Assembly (NCBI RefSeq): GCF_003285545.1
Contig: NZ_QLNV01000016.1
Location: 25,956-89,955, forward strand
DNA: 64,000 nucleotides
Source of the DNA: Sinomicrobium soli
GTDB taxonomy: Bacteria; Bacteroidota; Bacteroidia; Flavobacteriales; Flavobacteriaceae
Direction: 5' to 3'
Shown here piece after piece: positions 1 to 9,010 of this stretch. The translations under genes were made by a program, and so were the position numbers. How positions within the stretch are numbered: the stretch's first letter is position 1; each line of letters begins with the position of its first letter. The notes below the pieces were generated by a model. That model did no database searches and was not told the DNA's origin. It saw nothing but the letters and a program-made list of their open reading frames with translations.

Positions 1-312
1 ATCATCTATGGCAAAGCCCACGGCTGCACTCCTGGCTGTGCCCGGAAAATCGGCTTTCTGAACCCAGTAGTCCCCTTCCATATCGTATTCCCAGAAATCC
101 ACACGGTAATTATCACCGTCATACCCCGTTCCGGTATACCCCTTGTTCCCGATAGAAAAATAGGCAGAACTGCTTCGGGGCTTGCCGTCGAATACCGAGC
201 GTATTTTCCAGTTTCCCATATCTTCTTCGTCATCCCTGGAACAGGCGACCGAAAATACCAGTAGCACTCCACACAAGGCCATACAAAGTTTTCTTACTGT
301 TGTTCTTTTCAT
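1..312 (-). CDS. Kelch-repeat-like lipoprotein, N-terminal part (runs off the window start)
   Basis: The first 104 codons of a minus-strand gene are visible; the rest lies before position 1. Residues 1-24 form a lipoprotein signal (MKRTTVRKLC..., hydrophobic core, then FSVAC with Cys24 as the lipidated residue), followed by an acidic SRDDEED stretch as is common in surface lipoproteins of this phylum. From about residue 55 the pattern GYTGTGYDGD...DFWEYD...W.QKADFPG.AR matches a Kelch (galactose-oxidase-like) blade. It is divergent from the DUF4270 lipoprotein gene. The substrate is unknown. I read this frame rather than the shifted frame that is also open here because only this one gives a signal peptide and the Kelch pattern. 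Confidence 0.75.
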   Translation of the reverse strand, partial: MKRTTVRKLCMALCGVLLVFSVACSRDDEEDMGNWKIRSVFDGKPRSSSAYFSIGNKGYTGTGYDGDNYRVDFWEYDMEGDYWVQKADFPGTARSAAVGFAIDD

Positions 313-443
313 TTTAAACGGTTTAAAGATTATAAGTCAACCACCCCGGGATAGGCCCGAAGGGCATAAAGTCAGAAATACAGGTACGGCCTCTTGTATA
401 CAACCGGGCCAATACCATTCCTGTTTTCACCGGTTTTCGAAAG

Positions 444-451
444 CAAAACTA
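444..451 (-). promoter_or_regulatory. Candidate -7 box TAGTTTTG for the Kelch lipoprotein
   Basis: On the minus strand the octamer TAGTTTTG fits the Bacteroidota -7 consensus TAnnTTTG exactly. A TTTG lies 16 nt upstream (plus-strand CAAA at 468-471). This would leave an untranslated leader of about 125 nt before the start at 312. Single motifs of this kind occur by chance, so this is tentative. Confidence 0.35.
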
Positions 452-624
452 TACCCGGGGACATCAGCAAAAGAACACAATAGATAAATCCGCCATATCT
501 CTATACCAATAAGCTTCTTTTACAGACCAACAGGGCTTAAGGCATTTTATCGGCAAATAACCTCTGTTGGTATAGCCACATCACCACATGGTCGATTTTC
601 ATTTCCGACCTGTGTCAAGCCTTC

Positions 625-632
625 TATTTTTG
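625..632 (+). promoter_or_regulatory. Candidate -7 box TATTTTTG for the DUF4270 gene
   Basis: TATTTTTG matches TAnnTTTG exactly and ends 16 nt before the ATG at 649, giving a very short leader. No clear -33 TTG is seen at the usual distance. Confidence 0.4.
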
Positions 633-648
633 TCCGAAATCGCACTTC

Positions 649-1977
649 ATGAAATACCTGAATTTTTTATTGCTGCTCATCCTCTTCTGTTCCTGCGGAG
701 ACGACAACCTGTACGATACCGATTTCAATGCCGGGCAGGATTTTACGGGAAGTAACGTCAGGGTATTGTCTGTAGATTCCCTGACCATAGATATGTCTAC
801 CGTGAAATTCGACAGCCTGATCACCTCAGACGCCACCCGTATACTTCTGGGACAGTACACCGATACCGTATTCGGAAAAACTACGGCATCCAGTTTTTTC
901 GAACTGTTACCGGACAGTTACAGCATAAACAACGACGGGATATACGACAGTATTTCACTTTTCCTGAACTATGACAGGTATTACTACAACGATACCCTAC
1001 AGCCTTTCACCATTCAGGTTAAAGAGCTCACTTCCAGAGTAAAACCTTCAAAAGGAGATAGTTTTTACAACACGAGTATCATCCCCTACCAACAAGACAA
1101 CCTGGGGCAAACAACCTTCTATCCGAAGCCCCTGGGAAGTAAGGATTCGGTTGAGATTAAGCTGAGCGACAGCTTTGGTGAAGCTTTATTCGACCGTATA
1201 CAACAGAAAAAAATAACAACGGCAGACCAAATGAGGGAATATTTCAAAGGTATTACCCTACAGCCGGGAACAGACGACGACGGCGCCGTACTCGGTTTTT
1301 CCACCTCGTCCGGCGAAAGTTTCATGCGGATATATTACGCCACACACGAAACCGAAGAGCCCACGGTAAGATCCCTGGATCTTCACATCACCACCGGCAA
1401 TGCTCCGGCTACCTTTTTCAACAGGATCACTTCTGAAAATGAAGATACCCCCTTTGCGAACCTGACCGATCAAGAAACCGTACTGCCAAGTGGAGAAGCG
1501 GGAAACAAAAGCTATATACAGGGCGGCACGGGGCTGACGACAAGGATCCGTTTTCCTTCGGTAAAATCACTGTATGAACTGGACGGAAAAGGCACACTGC
1601 TCTCCGCCACCATGAAGATAAAACCCACCCCGGATTATTACGATAAAAAAATGCCGCTCAGGGACACCTTAAGTATATATGTAACCGACCTGAACAACGA
1701 TATCAGCGGCCAGCTTACAGACCTGTCTTCCAATACGGTATTCGCCATTCTTAACCGTGAGAACCAGGAGTTTAACCAGGTGTATTACGAGATCTCCCTT
1801 ACTTCGTACATAGAAAGCATACTGTCGGCCGAGCGTGAGGACCAAAGTTCATTGATCCTGATCCCGGGCGAATACGGCTCGCGGACAGACCGGTTCGTGC
1901 TCAACGGGCAGGACCACGAAGACTTCGGGGCCACACTCGAAATACTGTACTCTATTTACGACGCAAATAACGACTGA
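649..1977 (+). CDS. DUF4270 family outer-surface lipoprotein
   Basis: A 442-residue lipoprotein. Residues 1-16 are the signal, ending LFCSC with Cys16 as the lipidation site, followed by GDDNLYDTDFNAG. The body follows the DUF4270 pattern known throughout the Bacteroidota: an early SVDSLTIDMSTVKFDSL segment, then TRILLGQYTDTVFGKTTASSFF, and a C-terminal IPGEYGSRTDRFVLNGQ segment. The family is predicted to be exported and its biochemical role is not known. The start at 649 is the only one that gives a signal peptide. The gene is followed 62 nt later by a beta-barrel protein on the same strand, so the two may share a transcript. Confidence 0.85.
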   Translation: MKYLNFLLLLILFCSCGDDNLYDTDFNAGQDFTGSNVRVLSVDSLTIDMSTVKFDSLITSDATRILLGQYTDTVFGKTTASSFFELLPDSYSINNDGIYDSISLFLNYDRYYYNDTLQPFTIQVKELTSRVKPSKGDSFYNTSIIPYQQDNLGQTTFYPKPLGSKDSVEIKLSDSFGEALFDRIQQKKITTADQMREYFKGITLQPGTDDDGAVLGFSTSSGESFMRIYYATHETEEPTVRSLDLHITTGNAPATFFNRITSENEDTPFANLTDQETVLPSGEAGNKSYIQGGTGLTTRIRFPSVKSLYELDGKGTLLSATMKIKPTPDYYDKKMPLRDTLSIYVTDLNNDISGQLTDLSSNTVFAILNRENQEFNQVYYEISLTSYIESILSAEREDQSSLILIPGEYGSRTDRFVLNGQDHEDFGATLEILYSIYDANND

Positions 1978-2039
1978 TAACCCGGGAATTGCGGAACTGT
2001 TATCACTACATAAACCGAAATACAAAAACAACTGTTTTC

Positions 2040-3284
2040 ATGAAGAAGATATTTTTACCGGTATTGCTCTGCACACTGGCCGGCATCACCGCCAGCGCAC
2101 AATCTGAAGGGCTTACCGGGTCTCCGTATTCCATGTACGGCCTGGGAAGCCTGCAACAGGCGGGTACCGGGATATCCAATGCCCTCGGGAGGGGTGGTAT
2201 TGCCCTGCCCGGAGATACCGGGATCAACAACCTCAACCCTGCATCATACGCTTCCATATACGGGAAATCCTTCCTTTTTGATGTGGGGTTCCAGTCAGAA
2301 TACAATCATTTTGAAAACCGGCTGAGCAACGAAAACAAATGGAGTTTCAACTTCTCCAACATCGCCATGGCCTTTCACGTCTCAGACAGGTCAGTCCTGG
2401 GGATCACCCTTACCCCTTATTCCAATGTGGGGTATACCATGCTGGGAGTTACCACCAACATAGAGGGGTCTGACCAGCAGTTCGAAAGTACGATCACCGG
2501 ATCGGGAGGCCTGAACAGCATAAAACTCAATTACGGATACCGCTTATCCGACCGGCTAAGACTGGGAGCCAGTGCTTCCTATCTTTTCGGCAGTATCGAA
2601 GAAAATGAATTTTTCTCCATAGGAAGCAGCTATTTCGAGATGAGCAAAACCAGTTATTACAACGGAGCCCGTCTGGGAGCCGGGTTTCAGTACGACCTCT
2701 CTCCGAAATTCACACTGGGAGGCACTGTACTGTTTCCCGTCAAACTCAGCGGAAGTGCAGATCGCTCGGTACTGAAAACCATCAACGGGCAGAGCATCTC
2801 CGTAGAGGATGAATCGGGAGACGCCATACCGGGATTTAAACTTCCCGCAGAAATGGGGATGGGAATACTCCTGAAACCTTTCAAGGGCCTTTCGGTAAAT
2901 GCCGATTACCGCAAAAACCTGTGGAGCGACACGCATCAAAATGACAATCTCGGGTCCTTCAAGGACCAGGACATCATAAGTTTCGGGGCCGAATACGTAC
3001 GGAATACCCGGTCTATGGAATACACCGATCATATACGGTTCAGGGCCGGATTTACCACAGACAACGGGTATCTGTCCATCAACGGCAAAAAAATAGGCGG
3101 CTATGCCGTTACTGCCGGACTCGGACTACCCATCAGCAGTAATACAGGCTCTATGCTGAACCTGTCCTATTCTTACGGACAAAAAGGCCAGGTATCGACG
3201 CTGCTGATCCGAGAAAATTATCATTTTTTCACTCTTAACATAAGCCTCGAAGACCTGTGGTTTGTAAGAAGAAAATACGAGTAA
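2040..3284 (+). CDS. Outer-membrane beta-barrel protein (OmpP1/FadL-like)
   Basis: 414 residues from the ATG at 2040. That start is preferred to an in-frame ATG at 1989 because it places a clean signal peptide (MKKIFLPVLLCTLAGITASA-QS) at the N-terminus. The mature part has the alternating polar/hydrophobic strands of an outer-membrane barrel, with an N-terminal SPYSMYGLGSL...GRGGIALPGDTGINNLNPASYA segment typical of the OmpP1/FadL-like proteins of this phylum. FadL-family proteins carry hydrophobic substrates, but no substrate can be inferred here. It may also be a structural barrel protein of unknown role. It follows the DUF4270 gene. Confidence 0.7.
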   Translation: MKKIFLPVLLCTLAGITASAQSEGLTGSPYSMYGLGSLQQAGTGISNALGRGGIALPGDTGINNLNPASYASIYGKSFLFDVGFQSEYNHFENRLSNENKWSFNFSNIAMAFHVSDRSVLGITLTPYSNVGYTMLGVTTNIEGSDQQFESTITGSGGLNSIKLNYGYRLSDRLRLGASASYLFGSIEENEFFSIGSSYFEMSKTSYYNGARLGAGFQYDLSPKFTLGGTVLFPVKLSGSADRSVLKTINGQSISVEDESGDAIPGFKLPAEMGMGILLKPFKGLSVNADYRKNLWSDTHQNDNLGSFKDQDIISFGAEYVRNTRSMEYTDHIRFRAGFTTDNGYLSINGKKIGGYAVTAGLGLPISSNTGSMLNLSYSYGQKGQVSTLLIRENYHFFTLNISLEDLWFVRRKYE

Positions 3285-3289
3285 TAAAA

Positions 3290-3430
3290 TTATTCGAATG
3301 TTTGTTCCAATATTGCCTCAAATTCAGTTGGTAAGATTATCCTTGTGTCTTTGAAAGGGTCTAAAATCAGTAAATCCTTATCTCCCGTTACCAGATAATC
3401 CGCATGAGATACTTCTATAAGATCAGGTAA
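3290..3430 (-). pseudogene. C-terminal remnant of a PIN-domain toxin (COG1569-like)
   Basis: About 46 codons before the stop at 3290 read LPDLIEVSHADYLVTGDKDLL...DTRIILPTEFEAIL, the C-terminal end of toxin-antitoxin PIN proteins of the COG1569 type, in which an acidic active-site residue sits in the TGDKDLL loop. Upstream of about 3430 the frame stays open but the sequence no longer looks like a PIN domain, and the frame runs into the 3' end of asmA. There is no room for the N-terminal two-thirds of the toxin and no antitoxin gene. I read it as a decayed fragment. Confidence 0.65.
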
Positions 3431-3491
3431 GCTACCCACCACAATCCCCAAAGACCGGCCACCCCATACTTCCGGCTTCAAGCTTCGCACT

Positions 3492-6149
3492 TTAATTGGT
3501 AGTGTCTTTTTTCTTCTTGCCGAACAGTCCCTGCAAAACATTCTTGGCTGCATTTTTTGCGGCATCCTCCTTTTTGACAGCAGTGGTATCTGTGGTAGTG
3601 CTGTCGCCTTTAGCCTTGTCTCCCAACAGGTTTCCCAAAGCATTATTAAGGGCATCCTTGCCCTGGCCGACCAGTTTGTCTTTCTGCCTGGCCACCAGCT
3701 GCTGTGTAAGCCCGGCCACCGCCGATTTCAGGTCGGTAGACACCGAAGGACTACTGACCGTTCCCCCGATGGTAGCCGTTACCGGCACGGTAACTTCGTC
3801 CTGCTCCTGTTCGCTGAGCTGTGCCAGCAGTTTACCGGCATCCTTGCCGAGATATTTCGCAGGCACGTTGAACGTAGCCGTATAGGCCATGCTCTTGTCA
3901 AAACCGTGACTGCCGCCTACTTCTATATCCATATCCTGGTATTTGACATGAAAGGGTTTTACGTTTACCTTGCCGTTATCAAAAGACAAATGGGTCTGGA
4001 TATCCTTAAAATTCAGGTTGTTTACATCCAGAAAATCGAGTTTCCCTGCCAGGCTACTTACCAGTTTGGAGTTTTTGGCATCCACTCCCGAGGTCAGCAC
4101 TTCGGCCAGGGCATCCCCGGAGACCGACATGAGTACGGGGGTAAAGTCGTCATTCAGGTTTCCGGAAAGGGACAGGTCTGTATTGAGTTTTCCTTCCAGG
4201 ATACTGGCTATGGGGGTCAGGGCCTGCAACAGGTCGAGCCCCTTAAAAGACTCCGCGAGATCAAAACCGTCCATATTGAGTTTCATATCGAAAGTAGGGA
4301 CCTCCCCTTTGGTGGATACATTCCCGTTAAGCCCTAACTGCCCGTTGAACAGGTCGGACCTGAGGTCTTTCAGGGTAGCTTTTTCATCTTTGATCACCAG
4401 TGTACCCTTCACGTTCTTCAGTGTGAGGTTGTCGTAGATCACCGTATTGGCAGAGGCATTTACGGTACAGTCCAGGAAAGAAGGTATTTTGATCTTCTCT
4501 TCCCCGGTCCCGGCGGCGGGAGCCTCTTCTTTTTGCTGCTGTTCCCCGTCTTCGCTTCCTCCCTCTTCCGGGGTGTCGGCCACCATAAAATCGTTCAGGG
4601 AAAAAGTGTCGGAGGAAAGATCAAAATTCCCCTCCATGTTTTCCTTGTTGAACATAAAGCCCATCAGGTTGTTGATGGTCCCCGAGGCATTGAGGTCGGT
4701 CTGCCCCGTTCTGGCCTCGAAGGTATTCAGTTTTACCGTTTTCGGATTGAAGGCCACATTGGCCCTGCTTATACTCACCGGATGAGCCATTTCGGCAGAT
4801 GCATAGTTAAAGCCCGAGAGATCGAGGGTCCCGGAGTTTTTGGTATTCTCATATTTTTTCTGCTCTATGGAGGCCATATCGAAAGCTGTGCTAATATCTG
4901 CTACCAGTATCCCGCTCAACTCCTCTTCCAGGGGAAAGGGATAGGCTTTGGACAAATTGGCCAGGTTGAGTTTCCCGTTAATACGGGCATTGACATGCAT
5001 GTTTTCCGTTACCTGGTCCAGGCGTGCACTGGCATTGAACACATCCTGGTCTATACGGAAAGACAGTTTTTGTATATCGACATAGGTATCTTTCGCAAGG
5101 CCGGTCTTGTTTACGATCTGGGTAAGCAGCCGGATATCGCTGACCGATTTGGGCAGGTCGGGGTATTTGAAGGAGGCATTATCCGAACTGATCTGTACAT
5201 CAAAAGCGGGGATATGTGTATCGTCTACCACGCCCTTGACCTCTCCTTTCACTTCAAAATTACCGGTGGTCTGCACATTCTCGATACTTCCGGAATAGGC
5301 TTCGGGGATCACGGCAAGGAAATTCCTGAAATCGGAGGAAGGGGTGCCGAACGTGAGGTCTATTTCCTGGTTGTCCTCGTTGAGCTGCACATATCCGTCG
5401 AACACCAGCGGAAGCTGGTTCAGCAAGAGGGTATTGTCGAGAAAAGTATACCTGTTATTTTCGAGGTCGACCCCTATCACCGCATCAAGCTTCACCCTGT
5501 TCCGGTTGATATAGGCCGTACTGTCCATTGCAAACGACACCTGCGCATCGGTAGTGGTATTCAGCTCTGAAGTGGTAAGCGACAGGTCGCCGCTTCCGGA
5601 ATGGTTCAGTTCGTCGAGCACAAATTCCATTTTTGCCTGCTCATCGAGGTAGGAGATCCTGCTGTCGCTGATATCGTACTGCTGTACGGAAAAGCTGAAA
5701 TCACTGCTTTCTTCCGGAGCTGCCCCGGCCTCTTCTTCGTTGCCACTCTCCTTGGCAATATCGTAATTGGCCTTACCTTCGCTGTTTACCAGGATGTTTA
5801 CCCTGGCCCGGTTTACCCCGAAACTGCTCACTTCCATGCCGCTGCCTTTAAAGAGTTCGCCGATGCCCATCCGTACCGAAACCTCATCGGCATAAAAAAG
5901 GGTATCGCCGGCAAAGGGTTCCTTATTGATCACACTGATCTCGTGAAGGGCCACCGTAGCCTTCGGGAACCCCCTGAGGAGGCTGATATCCACATCGGCA
6001 AAATCTACGGTAGCATTGAGGTTGTTGTTGATATTCTCCTTGACCAGGGCCGTGATCTTGTCTTTAAACAATATCGGGGCTACTGCCAGCAATACGATCA
6101 GCACTCCCAGAACGATCAATACGATTTTAACTCCCTTTTTGATTTTCAT
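3492..6149 (-). CDS. AsmA family protein
   Basis: An 885-residue protein with one N-terminal membrane segment (about residues 8-28, KIVLIVLGVLIVLLAVAPILF) and a long repetitive beta-rich body. The opening ITALVKENINNNLNATVDFADVDISLLRGFPKATVALHEISV is the hallmark of AsmA-like proteins, which are thought to bridge the periplasm and influence outer-membrane lipid or protein assembly. A low-complexity EEGGSEDGEQQQKEE segment lies about residue 530. The C-terminus is Lys/Asp/Thr-rich (KKEDAAKNAAKN...GKKKKDTTN). It stands alone on the minus strand. Its 3' end abuts the PIN remnant. Confidence 0.88.
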   Translation of the reverse strand: MKIKKGVKIVLIVLGVLIVLLAVAPILFKDKITALVKENINNNLNATVDFADVDISLLRGFPKATVALHEISVINKEPFAGDTLFYADEVSVRMGIGELFKGSGMEVSSFGVNRARVNILVNSEGKANYDIAKESGNEEEAGAAPEESSDFSFSVQQYDISDSRISYLDEQAKMEFVLDELNHSGSGDLSLTTSELNTTTDAQVSFAMDSTAYINRNRVKLDAVIGVDLENNRYTFLDNTLLLNQLPLVFDGYVQLNEDNQEIDLTFGTPSSDFRNFLAVIPEAYSGSIENVQTTGNFEVKGEVKGVVDDTHIPAFDVQISSDNASFKYPDLPKSVSDIRLLTQIVNKTGLAKDTYVDIQKLSFRIDQDVFNASARLDQVTENMHVNARINGKLNLANLSKAYPFPLEEELSGILVADISTAFDMASIEQKKYENTKNSGTLDLSGFNYASAEMAHPVSISRANVAFNPKTVKLNTFEARTGQTDLNASGTINNLMGFMFNKENMEGNFDLSSDTFSLNDFMVADTPEEGGSEDGEQQQKEEAPAAGTGEEKIKIPSFLDCTVNASANTVIYDNLTLKNVKGTLVIKDEKATLKDLRSDLFNGQLGLNGNVSTKGEVPTFDMKLNMDGFDLAESFKGLDLLQALTPIASILEGKLNTDLSLSGNLNDDFTPVLMSVSGDALAEVLTSGVDAKNSKLVSSLAGKLDFLDVNNLNFKDIQTHLSFDNGKVNVKPFHVKYQDMDIEVGGSHGFDKSMAYTATFNVPAKYLGKDAGKLLAQLSEQEQDEVTVPVTATIGGTVSSPSVSTDLKSAVAGLTQQLVARQKDKLVGQGKDALNNALGNLLGDKAKGDSTTTDTTAVKKEDAAKNAAKNVLQGLFGKKKKDTTN

Positions 6150-6225
6150 TCTTTTCCTTTTATTTTATTACAGCCATACACATAACGCATACAGCCGGGT
6201 TTTCATATACTCTAAATACGATACT

Positions 6226-6927
6226 TCAGGGCAAACGGATTTCCTCACCGGGCCCCAACCGGAATTTTTTCCGGATAATATATACAAAAAAATAAAGAAA
6301 AGGGGTGTCGAGCAAGGCGATTAACATTTTAAACAGTACCCCTCCCACAAAAAGTCCGGTAAACCGCTCCCAGGCTATAACATCAAAGGAGCAGAGCAGC
6401 AACAGGACGGTAAGCGTATCGATAACCTGTGACGATATGGTAGAGCAGTTATTTCGCAACCACAGGTGTCTTCCCCCGGTGTAGTTTTTCCAGAAGTGAT
6501 AAATATGGATATCTATATATTGTGCTGCCAGGTAGGCCAGCATGGAAGCGAGCACGGCAAGCACCGTACGTCCGAATACCTCCGTAAAGCGCTCATCCCC
6601 TATCGGCGACCACGGGGTTGCGGGGACGGCGGCGGAGACATATATGATAAGCAGCGAGAACAGCGAAGCAAAGATACCGGCGGTCACTACCTGGTTGGCT
6701 TTTTTCTTCCCGTATATTTCCGAAATAAGGTCGGTGATCAGGAAGGTCACCGGGTAAGGCAGTATACCCACCGATATTTCAAATATTCCCGCCCCGAAAA
6801 GCGTGACTTCACCGAAGGGATACCAGTAAAAGAATTTCTGGAAGATCAGGTTGGAGACTACCAGCGAAGTAATAAACAATGCGGCGAGGTACAGGTATAA
6901 CTGATATGCGGTTTTATGCTGCTGCAT
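6226..6927 (-). CDS. Queuosine precursor transporter (YhhQ/VUT family)
   Basis: A 233-residue polytopic membrane protein with about six hydrophobic segments. Family signatures are visible: VSNLIFQKFF near the N-terminus, GILPYPVTFLITDLISEIYGKKKANQVV in the middle, and FWKNYTGGRHLWLRNNCSTISSQVIDT with ISSQ/IDT before the last helices. YhhQ proteins import 7-deazaguanine precursors (preQ0/preQ1) for queuosine in tRNA. The gene lies 39 nt upstream of the end of sppA on the same strand and 76 nt before asmA, so it may be co-transcribed, but nothing here ties the neighbours functionally. The exact substrate is not shown by sequence. Confidence 0.87.
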   Translation of the reverse strand: MQQHKTAYQLYLYLAALFITSLVVSNLIFQKFFYWYPFGEVTLFGAGIFEISVGILPYPVTFLITDLISEIYGKKKANQVVTAGIFASLFSLLIIYVSAAVPATPWSPIGDERFTEVFGRTVLAVLASMLAYLAAQYIDIHIYHFWKNYTGGRHLWLRNNCSTISSQVIDTLTVLLLLCSFDVIAWERFTGLFVGGVLFKMLIALLDTPFLYFFVYIIRKKFRLGPGEEIRLP

Positions 6928-6966
6928 ACGGTATTTTAAATATGATTATCGGGATACGGAAAGCGT

Positions 6967-8730
6967 CTAATAAACAACAAGCTCATAAGGCAGCCGGGCC
7001 TGCACCCCTTTCTGTTGTGCAAGTACCCTGATGGCCTGCAGTACGCGATATCCCTCTTCCCCGATCTCTTCCCGGAGTATCTGTTCCCTGCCTTTTGTAA
7101 CGGATACGCCGATAAACTTGTCCATCACATCCTGTATACTGGTGGAATACACCGGGTAATCGACCGTTACATACGCTTCCGTTCCCGCCTCGCCCGCAGC
7201 ATAGGCTACGGCCTCGTTCAATCCCCCTATTTCATCTACCAATCCTATCTCTACCGCTTCGGCACCGCTCCATACCCTTCCCTGGGCTATGGCATCGACA
7301 TCCTCCACCTTCATGTCCCTTCCTTCCGCCACATGATGCACAAAGGTCTCATAAATATGTTCTATACTCTCCGTGGTTACCTTCCGGTAGGCTTCAGACA
7401 AGGGTTGAAAGGCACTGTACCCGAGCGCCTGTGAATTGGTGACCACGTGTTCGGCATTAATCCCCATACGACCGGCAAGTTCCTTCACATTGGGCAACAT
7501 TCCGAAAACCCCTATCGAACCGGTGATCGTGGTGGGTTCCGCATATATTTTATCTGCTCCGGCAGCGATATAGTAGCCTCCGGAAGCCGCGAGATTACCC
7601 ATGGATACCACTACCGGTTTCTCCTTTTTGGTCACCGCTACCTCTCTCCATATAATATCCGAGGCGAGAGCACTGCCCCCCGGGGAATTAATACGCAGCA
7701 CCACAGCTTTTACCCTGTCGTCTTCCCTTGCTTTCTGGAGCGACTCCAGGATAATTCCCTGCCCTACAAGGTCTTTGTTACCGTCGCCATAAACGATCTC
7801 ACCCTCTGCGTATACCACGGCAATGCGATCTTTACCGTAAGCTGACGACTGCCTGGCGGCATATTCGCTGTAATCCCTCAGTTCCACATATTCCAGGTCC
7901 TTGTCCGCTTCCAGTCCGCAGGCCGCCTTAAGCGATGATTCGTATTCATCCAGGTAGGCTATACGGTCTACCAGTCCCGCACGGAGGGCCATATCAGGGG
8001 TCCTTGCCCCCAGGGTATCTGCCAGGGTATTGAGCGTTCCGGCAGATAATCCGCGGCTCACGGAAATATCTTCGACCATGGTATTCCAGAGTGAGAATAA
8101 CAGTTCCGATATCTGCTCCCTGTTCTGCGGGCTCATTTCATTGTCCAGGAAAGGTTCTACGGCACTCTTGTATTTTCCGTGCCGGATCACTTCCAGTTTC
8201 ACTCCCGTCTTTTCCTGCAGGTCCTTAAAAAAAAGCACCTCGGAGGCCAGCCCCTTAAAATCGATATCCCCTACCGGGTTTACAAATACCGAATCGGCTA
8301 CCGAAGCGAGGTAATAATCTTTTTGCGCATAGACATCGCCATACGCATAGACAAATTTTCCGGAAGCCTTGAACGCCTCCAGGGCTTCCCTGAGGGCTCC
8401 CGTCTGCGCCATACCTGCCGGAAGGTAGTTGTTCCGGATACTGATGCCCTTTATCCTGTCGTCTTCAGCCGCTGCATCTATGGCCCTCAGAATACGGTTG
8501 AGCCCGTCGTACTGCTCAAAATTCACCCCGAAATCGGTAAAGTCGAACTTCCCGCCATAATCCTTCAGGGGCTTATCGATCTCCAGCAGCAATACTGATG
8601 TTTCCGGAACACTGATCGCTTTTTCCTGGCTTCCCGCCAGCGATATAAAAATGAGAAACATTACAAAAAAAACACCAAAAGCGATCACACATCCCAGAAT
8701 AGATGCCAGAAGATTCCTTAAAAATTTCAT
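6967..8730 (-). CDS. sppA: Signal peptide peptidase SppA, 67-kDa type
   Basis: 587 residues with one N-terminal membrane anchor (about 10-33). As in the long SppA type it carries two ClpP-fold repeats. The catalytic lysine should be K137 in the AQKDYYLAS motif of the first half, and the nucleophile S383 in the NLAASGGYYIAAG motif of the second half, followed by TTITGSIGVFG. SppA cleaves signal peptides left in the membrane after secretion. The length matches the family. A minus-strand box TATCTTTG (8880-8887) lies about 145 nt upstream but has no clear -33 partner. Confidence 0.93.
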   Translation of the reverse strand: MKFLRNLLASILGCVIAFGVFFVMFLIFISLAGSQEKAISVPETSVLLLEIDKPLKDYGGKFDFTDFGVNFEQYDGLNRILRAIDAAAEDDRIKGISIRNNYLPAGMAQTGALREALEAFKASGKFVYAYGDVYAQKDYYLASVADSVFVNPVGDIDFKGLASEVLFFKDLQEKTGVKLEVIRHGKYKSAVEPFLDNEMSPQNREQISELLFSLWNTMVEDISVSRGLSAGTLNTLADTLGARTPDMALRAGLVDRIAYLDEYESSLKAACGLEADKDLEYVELRDYSEYAARQSSAYGKDRIAVVYAEGEIVYGDGNKDLVGQGIILESLQKAREDDRVKAVVLRINSPGGSALASDIIWREVAVTKKEKPVVVSMGNLAASGGYYIAAGADKIYAEPTTITGSIGVFGMLPNVKELAGRMGINAEHVVTNSQALGYSAFQPLSEAYRKVTTESIEHIYETFVHHVAEGRDMKVEDVDAIAQGRVWSGAEAVEIGLVDEIGGLNEAVAYAAGEAGTEAYVTVDYPVYSTSIQDVMDKFIGVSVTKGREQILREEIGEEGYRVLQAIRVLAQQKGVQARLPYELVVY

Positions 8731-9010
8731 ATCTTATAGTTAGATGTTCACAACAATGGCCTGCCACACTGTTTTCCCTTCAGGTGCATATTGAACTCCT
8801 CCCGGGGCCCTTCCGCTACCGGGCAGAAATATTTCCTTTCCGGACAGACTCCTCCGGGAAGCGACAGTGATAACCACCACAAAGATAATCTTTTCGGTTT
8901 AGGAATCGCAGCAGTATGCCCGATTTGCTCCGGGACAGGGATTTAATGAATACCGCACGGTTTTTGGGATATCGCCGGTTTATATGGGTTACTTTTATTT
9001 ATTTTGCACC

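Larger units (their letters stand above)
313..648. other. Divergent intergenic region between two lipoprotein genes
   Basis: This 336-nt stretch separates two divergently transcribed lipoprotein genes. An open frame crosses its left part but has no recognisable protein features. It holds one candidate promoter box for each direction (444-451 minus, 625-632 plus). I see no RNA gene or repeat. Confidence 0.6.

Noticed and set aside
6..272. An open frame on the minus strand at the window start, in a different frame from the lipoprotein
   Set aside because: The neighbouring frame starting at 312 gives a proper lipoprotein signal and a Kelch pattern; this one does not.
8995..9006. Near-consensus TTATTTTG before folK
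   Set aside because: One base off the -7 consensus and too near the ATG; not convincing.
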